In this document: positions 15,767-20,489 of the stretch, in pieces
How positions within the stretch are numbered: position 1 is the first letter of the stretch
How the letters are laid out: each line of letters begins with the position of its first letter
From: a virus
Strand: one strand, 5' to 3'
DNA: 20,489 bases
IMG/VR virus record: IMGVR_UViG_3300037585_001410
Span: 1 to 20,489 of that record
Notes under the pieces: generated by a model
The model's input: the letters and a program-made list of their open reading frames with translations, nothing else
What the model was told of the DNA's origin: nothing
The model's database searches: none
Program-made: the position numbers and the translations under genes

Positions 15767-16146
15767 TGCAATTATTAAACAATTTGGTCGGCCCTGTTAG
15801 TGGTTTGCTTGATAAGTTTGTTGAGGACAAGGATCAGAAAGCGGCCTTGGCTCATGAGATAGCAACGATGTCAGAACGCCACGCGCAGGACGCCATGCTT
15901 GCTCAAATTGAGGTTCTCAAGGCCGATGCCAAGGGCAACTGGTTTCAGGCGTCTTGGAGGCCGCTCATAGGATGGATATCTGGGTTGTCTCTTGGGATCA
16001 ATTACATGGTTGCGCCTATTTGTGCGGGGTTTGGCATTGTTATTCCGCAAGCTGATATGAGCGTCATGATGCCGCTGCTATTTGGGATGCTCGGAATTGC
16101 GGGAATGCGTAGTTATGACAAGTCCTCAAAAACGGATACAAAGTGA
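15763..16146 (+). CDS. Holin of the 3TM / Holin_3 family
   Basis: The protein has 127 residues if ATG 15763 is used; ATG 15766 is also possible. An amphipathic N-terminal helix and charged coiled segment lead to the family signature GNWFQASWRPLIGWISG (from residue 58). Two to three hydrophobic segments follow to about residue 120, ending MRSYDK. The NWFxASWRP motif marks the 3TM holin family, common in phages of Proteobacteria. It should make the membrane lesion that releases the endolysin encoded two genes downstream. Overlap with the previous gene is 4 bases and with the next 1 base. Confidence 0.82.
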   Translation: MMQLLNNLVGPVSGLLDKFVEDKDQKAALAHEIATMSERHAQDAMLAQIEVLKADAKGNWFQASWRPLIGWISGLSLGINYMVAPICAGFGIVIPQADMSVMMPLLFGMLGIAGMRSYDKSSKTDTK

Positions 16147-16244
16147 TGGAAATGTGGCAATGGGTAATGTTGTTCAGTGCCGTTAGCATCAACACGGTGG
16201 TTAATTGTTACCGCCTTTATCTAGAGGCAAAAAGATGGTCTTAA
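16146..16244 (+). CDS. 32-aa single-TM miniprotein in lysis cassette
   Basis: ATG 16146 overlaps the holin stop (TGATG) and the frame ends at TAA 16242-16244, ten bases into the endolysin gene. The product is a hydrophobic helix (WQWVMLFSAVSINTVVNCY) with a basic end (LEAKRW), which fits a single membrane segment with the C-terminus inside. It fills the gap that would otherwise separate holin and endolysin. No family is recognised. The tight coupling at both ends and the TM-like composition support it, but its short length keeps confidence moderate. Confidence 0.5.
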   Translation: MEMWQWVMLFSAVSINTVVNCYRLYLEAKRWS

Positions 16245-17056
16245 ATGATGAGCAGATTAAGTTACTTTTGCACGGCAATAAAGAGTGGTCTTTTTGGTGC
16301 GAGCCACTAAAGACTTTGCTTCCACAATATGATATAAATACTGTAAGCCGCATTGCGGGCTTTATGGCTCAATGCGGGCATGAGAGTTTGAACTTTAAAG
16401 TCCTCTCAGAAAACCTCAACTACAGCGCAAAAGGTTTGAATGCAGTATTCTCGAAATACTTTAAGAAAGCGGGACGTAATGCGGAGAAGTATCACCGCAA
16501 TCCTGAGCTTATCGCTAATCTCGTCTATGCTAATCGTATGGGTAACGGCGCTCCTGATTCTGGGGACGGATACTTGTACCGAGGCAGAGGCGTCATCCAA
16601 ATTACGGGCAAAAATAATTACAGTGACTTTGCCGCCAGTGTTGGGATCACTTTGAGTGAGGCCATAGAGTATGTCCAAACCAAGCAAGGGGCGCTCGAAA
16701 GCGCTTGTTGGTATTGGGATATGAGGAACATCAACAGGGTTTGTGACAGGCAAGATATAGAAAAAATGACCATCATGATTAATGGCGGCACTATAGGCTT
16801 GGAAGATAGAAAGCATCATTTTGTTAGGGCCGTGGGAATATTGGGTGGCGATTACAGCCCATCCCCGCGCCCCATTTTAATTAAGGTTGGTTCTGAGGGA
16901 GATAAGGTTGCAGCTATTCAAAGGGTTCTTAACTTATCCCCAGATGGTCACTTCGGCAAGCTTACAGAGACGGCGGTCATAGCATGGCAAGCTAACAATG
17001 GGCTAATGCCTGATGGCATTGTCGGCCCTAAGACATATGAAAAAATGTTAGCATGA
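16235..17056 (+). CDS. Endolysin: GH19 chitinase/lysozyme domain plus peptidoglycan-binding domain
   Basis: The protein has 273 residues. ATG 16235 follows GAGG at 16224-16227. The catalytic domain (about 1-200) carries AQCGHES with the likely acid Glu50, then SENLNY with Glu59. YRGRGVIQITGKNNY from residue 115 is the classic GH19 phage lysozyme motif, and INGG follows near 188. A C-terminal PG_binding_1 domain (about 208-272) reads VGSEGDKVAAIQRVLNL...DGIVGPKTYEKML. The enzyme cleaves the glycan strand of peptidoglycan to lyse the host. It has no signal peptide, consistent with release through the holin encoded upstream. It is complete and its active-site motifs are intact. Confidence 0.92.
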   Translation: MVLNDEQIKLLLHGNKEWSFWCEPLKTLLPQYDINTVSRIAGFMAQCGHESLNFKVLSENLNYSAKGLNAVFSKYFKKAGRNAEKYHRNPELIANLVYANRMGNGAPDSGDGYLYRGRGVIQITGKNNYSDFAASVGITLSEAIEYVQTKQGALESACWYWDMRNINRVCDRQDIEKMTIMINGGTIGLEDRKHHFVRAVGILGGDYSPSPRPILIKVGSEGDKVAAIQRVLNLSPDGHFGKLTETAVIAWQANNGLMPDGIVGPKTYEKMLA

Positions 17057-17075
17057 CAAAATTCATTTTTTCATA
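17036..17075. terminator. 12-bp perfect inverted repeat, possible bidirectional terminator
   Basis: TATGAAAAAATG (17036-17047) and CATTTTTTCATA (17064-17075) are perfect reverse complements separated by 16 bases. The left arm lies in the last codons of the endolysin gene and the right arm in the gap between convergent genes. A6 and T6 tracts sit inside the stem, so either strand would give a stem ending in U residues. The stem has only two G-C pairs, which is weak for intrinsic termination. Position between convergent operons is the main support. Confidence 0.4.
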
Positions 17076-17189
17076 GACAAGATATTTGCCATCTGTTTAA
17101 ATGAGTTGTGGGGCAACAAATCTCAACAATTCTTTTTGTATCGTTGTAAACAATCGAAACCATGCCCAATTTCGCGTTGCCTCACACTA
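17057..17189. other. Non-coding gap between convergent operons
   Basis: This 133-base stretch is the largest non-coding gap in the window. Apart from the right arm of the inverted repeat (17064-17075), it holds an imperfect dyad CGTTGTAAACAATCG (17142-17156). Two near-copies, CAACAAATCT and CAACAATTCT, lie at about 17114-17133. I see no credible open frame, tRNA or strong promoter in it. Confidence 0.6.
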
Positions 17190-17492
17190 TTATCTTTTCA
17201 ATCCGTACTTGTTTATCAATTGGCTAACAGATTGATGACTTGATTTAACTTCTTTTGCTATTTCACGCACGGTTGCGCCTTCAGATAATCTTGATTGAAT
17301 GGTTTTTAGTTTAGCCTGTGAGCTTTCATTTGCGTCTTTTATTGATCGCTGTCTGCTGCCTTTTGCCCCGTTCAATTGGTTTAACTTGTAGAGCGTATTG
17401 GAACCCCACTTTTTTTTGTAAGCCTCTCTGTCAGCCTTCATAACCTTGTGCATTTCAGCCGCTATCATTTCTTCGTATTCTTTTGCGGTCAT
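17190..17492 (-). CDS. Small DNA-binding protein with C-terminal HTH
   Basis: The 100-residue protein starts at 17492, after AAGGAG on the minus strand. The N-terminal half is charged and helical (KADREAYKKKWGSNTLYKL), followed by a basic linker (GAKGSRQRSIKDANESS). The C-terminal 35 residues (LSEGATVREIAKEVKSSHQS, then VSQLINKYGLKR) form a resolvase-like helix-turn-helix. It is probably a DNA-binding regulator or a stand-alone relative of the HTH end of phage endonucleases. No nuclease residues are visible. It is the last gene of the leftward operon; its start overlaps the preceding gene by 4 bases. Confidence 0.72.
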   Translation of the reverse strand: MTAKEYEEMIAAEMHKVMKADREAYKKKWGSNTLYKLNQLNGAKGSRQRSIKDANESSQAKLKTIQSRLSEGATVREIAKEVKSSHQSVSQLINKYGLKR

Positions 17493-17668
17493 ATCTCAAC
17501 TCCTTGCTTTCTTAGGATTGAAACAAATTGGTGAAATTCTTCCCGCGCAACAAACAGCTCAATATCAATATTTTTGTAAGCGTCTGGGCGGTTCTTTTCA
17601 TCTTGCAGACGCCTTATAACACGCTTCAAAAAATCATGCTCTGCTTGTTGTGCGGGAGTCATTTGCAT
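17489..17668 (-). CDS. 59-aa charged helical protein, unknown
   Basis: On the minus strand ATG 17668 follows the upstream TAA directly (TAAATG), and the frame ends with TGA at 17491-17489, overlapping the HTH gene start as ATGA. A second in-frame ATG at 17662 is possible. The product (MTPAQQAEHDFLKRVIRRLQ, then DELKN-like charged residues and FVAREEFHQFVSILRK) is mostly helical and soluble, with many Glu, Arg and Lys. I do not recognise a family. Tight overlap on both sides supports it over the opposite-strand frame at the same place. Confidence 0.65.
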   Translation of the reverse strand: MQMTPAQQAEHDFLKRVIRRLQDEKNRPDAYKNIDIELFVAREEFHQFVSILRKQGVEI

Positions 17669-18508
17669 TTATACTATTGCCTTCCAATCTTGGGAGCGCA
17701 TGGCTTTTGCTACCATACCCACTCGTTTGACGGATTCACGGTCAGGCGACTTAGACTCTGGGTGAGATGCCCAATGGGTCATAGTGTTATATAAAGACCA
17801 TTTGTTTGCGCCCAACAGTGTGCATTCGCTAAAAAACTCATTCATTAAAGCTTCCAACTGCTTTTTGTTATAATGAAAGTCAGATGTTTTGGTTACCCTT
17901 TTACACAGATTGCGCTTTAGAAATTGTTCTGCAACATAAGAGTTGACGTGAATTTTTCTGTATGACTCCCATATATCTCTACTATTCACGAAAGTAGACA
18001 ACCCTGTGGATATTTTCTCAGCGCTTGCTTCAAGGTTAATAGCAGAAGTGTGCTTTGCCCTTGTGGATGAAACGCTAACGCCACTTATCATGCCATTCTT
18101 GCAAATGTATCGTTGCGCCCTTGCGTCTTGATGGAATGCGAATGTGCCATCATAAGAGTTTAACCCCTCTACGCCAAAACCTATTATGTCTCCCACCTCT
18201 GGATCATCAATGTAGTGGTCAGGAAAATCAACGCGAAACATGATGCGCTTTCCATTGGCATAGGTATTAACAGTCAAGTTGTAATTTGTTCCAAGCTCAT
18301 TTTCTTTTAGCTTGATGGCGTCCATTACTGCATTAACAGATTTTAAGTGCGTGGTTATTTTGTACTTACTTCCATGACAGCCGAGTGATTCACCAGTATC
18401 GGTGCGAATAATGTTTTGCCTGTTTGGGATTTGATTACCCCTAGCATCGAACACGGGTTCAGATATTACGTCAAAAGTCCAACTTTCATTTGTGGTAAAG
18501 TCTAGCAT
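17669..18508 (-). CDS. DUF932 phage/plasmid-like protein
   Basis: The protein has 279 residues. I chose ATG 18508 because AGGAG lies 7 bases upstream on the minus strand; a longer frame to 18571 would run into the hydrolase gene without such a site. Typical DUF932 segments are GESLGCHGSKYKITTH, YANGKRIMFRVDFPD, IGFGVEGLNSYDGTFAFH and CKNGMISG. A helical C-terminal half follows, including SLYNTMTHWASH. Members are widespread in phages and plasmids. They are proposed to act in DNA metabolism or defence evasion, but the biochemical role is not settled. The protein looks intact. Confidence 0.8.
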   Translation of the reverse strand: MLDFTTNESWTFDVISEPVFDARGNQIPNRQNIIRTDTGESLGCHGSKYKITTHLKSVNAVMDAIKLKENELGTNYNLTVNTYANGKRIMFRVDFPDHYIDDPEVGDIIGFGVEGLNSYDGTFAFHQDARAQRYICKNGMISGVSVSSTRAKHTSAINLEASAEKISTGLSTFVNSRDIWESYRKIHVNSYVAEQFLKRNLCKRVTKTSDFHYNKKQLEALMNEFFSECTLLGANKWSLYNTMTHWASHPESKSPDRESVKRVGMVAKAMRSQDWKAIV

Positions 18509-18518
18509 ATTTTTTCTC

Positions 18519-18923
18519 CTATACGCTTGTGGATTGGTCTGTGTAGAATACATGGCTCCCGATTTTGCCAACGAGAGTCAATGAGTGCCGCCACACAGGG
18601 CGGGAATAGGTTGCATGGTAGTACAACGCCCCGTGGCCTAAAACATCGCCTGAGAGGGCTTGTTTGGCGGTGGCTTGCGAATCTGCCCAAGCTTGTTTGT
18701 GCTTTGGTCTTTCTGGCTTGCCGTCACAATAGAACGAAAACTGACAATCATGAGGCTTTGGGCCTTTGTCTTGCTTTACAACGGCGCAAACATTGTCAGG
18801 CCACCGTGGATCATCGACCCTGTTTAAGATAACTTCAGCCACGGCTAAACCCGCGTCAGGGTTGGTTTCGTTTCGGGCTTCGTAATATATAGCCATAGCT
18901 AGGCAAGTTGCGGCTGTAATCAT
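18519..18923 (-). CDS. SleB-like cell wall hydrolase (Hydrolase_2)
   Basis: The 134-residue protein has the family motifs in order: CLAMAIYYEARNE with likely catalytic Glu15, GLAVAEVILNRVDDPRWPD, NVCAVVKQ, CQFSFYCDGK, AWADSQATAKQAL, GALYYHATY and the closing KIGSHVFYT. SleB-type enzymes cut peptidoglycan glycan strands. There is no clear signal peptide, so export would need a holin or incorporation into the virion. The start overlaps the preceding stop as ATGA. It is encoded opposite to the GH19 endolysin and in another operon, so it is probably not the main lysis enzyme; its job could be entry, early cell-wall change or accessory lysis. Confidence 0.85.
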   Translation of the reverse strand: MITAATCLAMAIYYEARNETNPDAGLAVAEVILNRVDDPRWPDNVCAVVKQDKGPKPHDCQFSFYCDGKPERPKHKQAWADSQATAKQALSGDVLGHGALYYHATYSRPVWRHSLTLVGKIGSHVFYTDQSTSV

Positions 18924-20029
18924 TTGCTTGCTCTCTTTGATTTTAGCAGAAACTCATGCTCAATAATCCCAAGCTCTGGGTTTCCGACGATCATGGGTTT
19001 GATCCATTTGCGGTCAGTGATGCGCCCATTGGGGTCTTTTAAAACGCGCCAATGACCCCGCCTAACGTGTTGTCGCTTGGGTGTCCCGTGACCTGTGAAT
19101 AATTGCTTGTAGACATTAACCCCGTTCTTTTTGGGCAAATCCAATTCAATTACTTTTATCTCATTGCGCGGCAATCTTTTGCCCCATTGGATGCGAGGCA
19201 CAGGCTTTGGCGACCACCGCTCCCGCAAAATTCTAGGATAGTTAAGCAAAGCAAAAACGGCTATCAAAAACCGCATATCACCGTCCATTGTTTTAAGGCT
19301 AAATTCTGCTAGTTGTGAATCTTCATTTGCGATTGCATCGCCATACATAGATACAGCCAAATCATGAGTTCCAACCTGACAATTGAAGCACCACCGCATT
19401 AATTCCTTGATAGGTTGGTCTTCAGTGCCTACGGCCTCATCCCAATGGATATGGTTGTAAGTTTTCCCAAACATATGATTGATGGCTTTGCTTCTGTTTT
19501 CAGTATCAACGTCTATTGACACAGGCGGGTATCCAGTAAGCGCTCGTCGTTTATTGGTATGCTCATTTGTTATAGGTTCATCATTGCTGAATATCATGCT
19601 TAATGGCGGTGAGGCCAGTTTGCCCTCTATTTCCATAAACAACGAATAGACATGGCCTATATCACTTTTTTCGATCAGATACCCGACCTCATCAGATACC
19701 CCGTCTTTATGATCGTGAATGCTTACGTCATGAGCAATCATTTGTTTTTCAACGCATGAAAAGCGGAAGTTTTCATCCCATTCAATCCATATAGTATCCA
19801 AGCACGGTATGGCTTGGGGTATTATCTGATTGAGGTACTTTGGATAAGAAAAGCTCAAAGCAACAGCGTTTTCAATGAACTCATTGGACAGCCGTATTTT
19901 GGTTGCGCCAATTAGTTCCTTGCGAAGTCTGCGCTCGTAAAATTCTCCCTCTTTGCTTTTTACCCTTTGAACAAAAGAGCGTTGGGGTACAGATAAGCCG
20001 CCTAAGACTTTGTTAAATAAATCAGACAT
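18920..20029 (-). CDS. 369-aa phage protein of unknown function
   Basis: This soluble protein has no membrane segment. The N-terminal third is helical and charged (YERRLRKELIGATKIRLSNE). A middle part includes CLDTIWIEWDENFRFSCVEK and, further on, IHWDEAVGTEDQPIKELMRW. A helix DMRFLIAVFALLNYPRIL and a basic linker (PKPVPRIQWGKRLPR) come next. The C-terminus has HVRRGHWRVLKDPNGRITDRKWIKPMIVGNPE, with a pattern RxHxxRGHWR...RxW..P...G that I associate with uncharacterised phage proteins. No catalytic motif of a known polymerase, nuclease or primase was found. ATG 20029 overlaps the upstream miniprotein by 8 bases. Confidence 0.75.
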   Translation of the reverse strand: MSDLFNKVLGGLSVPQRSFVQRVKSKEGEFYERRLRKELIGATKIRLSNEFIENAVALSFSYPKYLNQIIPQAIPCLDTIWIEWDENFRFSCVEKQMIAHDVSIHDHKDGVSDEVGYLIEKSDIGHVYSLFMEIEGKLASPPLSMIFSNDEPITNEHTNKRRALTGYPPVSIDVDTENRSKAINHMFGKTYNHIHWDEAVGTEDQPIKELMRWCFNCQVGTHDLAVSMYGDAIANEDSQLAEFSLKTMDGDMRFLIAVFALLNYPRILRERWSPKPVPRIQWGKRLPRNEIKVIELDLPKKNGVNVYKQLFTGHGTPKRQHVRRGHWRVLKDPNGRITDRKWIKPMIVGNPELGIIEHEFLLKSKRASK

Positions 20030-20120
20030 TTGCCCAACCCATTACGACAGAGGCGACCCATAAGGCGCAAGCAATTGCCACCAAAAAGAATATTATTAAA
20101 TCCTCATATTTCTTTATCAT
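20022..20120 (-). CDS. 32-aa single-TM miniprotein in leftward operon
   Basis: The minus-strand ATG at 20120 follows GGAG with about 8 bases of spacing, and the frame ends with TGA at 20024-20022. The product is MIKKYEDL, then a hydrophobic run LIIFFLVAIACALWVASVVM and a short tail. It should be one membrane segment with the basic N-terminus inside. It overlaps the HTH gene by 17 bases and the 369-aa gene by 8, filling the gap between them. I do not recognise a family. The ribosome site and both overlaps support it. Confidence 0.58.
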   Translation of the reverse strand: MIKKYEDLIIFFLVAIACALWVASVVMGWANV

Positions 20121-20295
20121 TGGACAACTCCTTTATTACTTGCTTGATTGACCGCTCTATGCGTGGGGTGATTTTTCGCTCCCCACTTTCCAAGCGTGAT
20201 ATTGAACCTTTGGTTTTATACCCCAAAGCCAATGCCAAGGCTCTTTGGGATAACCCACTTTCTTCCCGCGAAATTTTAAGCTCTTCTGGTGTCAT
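20104..20295 (-). CDS. Cro/CI-type HTH regulator
   Basis: The 63-residue protein is little more than one HTH_3 (XRE) domain: LKISREESGLSQRALALALG for helices 1-2, then KGSISRLESGERKITPRIER for the recognition helix and what follows. The motif LSQRALA...SISRLESGER is intact. A protein this short probably binds DNA as a dimer, like Cro. It may control this leftward operon or the early/late switch. No operator could be assigned in the window. Its start overlaps the preceding stop (ATGA). Confidence 0.85.
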   Translation of the reverse strand: MTPEELKISREESGLSQRALALALGYKTKGSISRLESGERKITPRIERSIKQVIKELSNDKEI

Positions 20296-20489
20296 GCCGC
20301 TTCCTCTTCATTATGGGCGGCATCAAGTTGGCGCTCAAAAGGAGACAGGACATTTGCCAAGATATCATCAAGCTGTTGAATGTAATTGTCCAAAACATCG
20401 TTGCTGTTTGCCAAGGCTTGAGCCTCTTGCAGTTTTTGTGCGTGGCGAATGCACTCATGCAGCCGTCCGCGTAAATCCATAGCAATCAT
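20292..20489 (-). CDS. Small helical protein at the window edge, possibly partial
   Basis: The frame runs from the window end (an ATG occupies 20489-20487) to TGA at 20294-20292, giving 65 residues: LRGRLHECIRHAQKLQEAQA, then LDNYIQQLDDILANVLSPFE and an acidic end (NEEEAA). It is helical and charged, with no recognised domain. A second ATG at 20480 is possible. Because the window stops at the first ATG, its ribosome site cannot be seen and the gene may begin further right. It is co-oriented with the HTH gene and overlaps it. Confidence 0.6.
   Translation of the reverse strand: MIAMDLRGRLHECIRHAQKLQEAQALANSNDVLDNYIQQLDDILANVLSPFERQLDAAHNEEEAA

Noticed and set aside
17142-17156. Imperfect dyad CGTTGTAAACAATCG as an intrinsic terminator or operator
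   Set aside because: The stem has a bulge and only five pairs, with no T run after it; not enough to call either.
17528-17794. 88-codon plus-strand frame opposite the 59-aa and DUF932 genes
   Set aside because: Antisense to two overlapping leftward genes; composition (Cys/Leu/His-rich) looks like a complement artefact.
18509-18571. N-terminal extension of the DUF932 protein to 18571
   Set aside because: ATG 18508 has a well-placed AGGAG and starts the family-like sequence; the extension would run over the hydrolase gene's end without a ribosome site.
20030-20482. 150-codon plus-strand frame opposite the HTH and edge genes
   Set aside because: The minus strand carries a clear HTH protein and coupled small genes; the plus-strand translation shows no domain.

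Overview
The window is a contiguous piece of a tailed bacteriophage genome with siphovirus architecture. It is moderately AT-rich, densely packed, and most neighbouring genes overlap by 1 to 8 bases (ATGA and TAATG junctions). Several proteins resemble families shared with alphaproteobacterial gene transfer agents: a TP901-1-type major tail protein, a GTA gp10-like chaperone, an rcc01693-like chaperone and a DUF2163-like hub protein. Others look like proteins common in uncultured marine phages (the 23-residue repeat protein, the SPRY/LamG fibre and several lysis-region membrane proteins). A phage or prophage of a marine alphaproteobacterium is therefore the best inference, but nothing in the window fixes the host. 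No integrase, terminase, portal, complete capsid gene, tRNA or CRISPR array is visible.

Positions 1-17056 read rightward and form the late region. It starts with the 3' end of an unidentified (probably head) gene, then a protein of eleven 23-residue repeats and a small BppU-like protein. The connector and tail-completion genes follow in canonical order: gp6/phiE125 gp8-like adaptor, SPP1 gp16-like head closure, HK97 gp10-like, DUF3168, and major tail protein. Next come an 80-aa unknown and two tail assembly chaperone frames joined by a probable programmed -1 frameshift at GGGAAAG (4311-4317), the heptamer used by lambda G/GT. After these are the 725-aa tape measure, a distal-tail-like protein, a hub protein, a 965-aa central tail-tip protein, and three fibre or receptor-binding genes (10791-14410).

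Positions 14423-17056 form a lysis region of eight small genes. At least four encode predicted membrane proteins, including a Holin_3-type holin, and the last encodes a GH19 endolysin with a peptidoglycan-binding domain. Two of the genes (14668-14835 and 16146-16244) are very short.

Positions 17190-20489 read leftward and look like an early or accessory operon entering from beyond the right edge. In transcription order it holds a small unknown, a Cro/CI-type HTH protein, a 32-aa membrane miniprotein, a 369-aa unknown, a SleB-like cell-wall hydrolase, a DUF932 protein, a 59-aa unknown and a 100-aa HTH protein. The two transcription units converge on a 133-base non-coding gap. An AT-rich perfect inverted repeat (17036-17075), possibly a bidirectional terminator, straddles the gap's left edge and overlaps the end of the endolysin gene.

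The least ordinary items are the frameshift-joined chaperone pair, the repeat protein sitting between head and connector genes, the crowded lysis cassette, and a second cell-wall hydrolase encoded in the opposite, probably early, operon.
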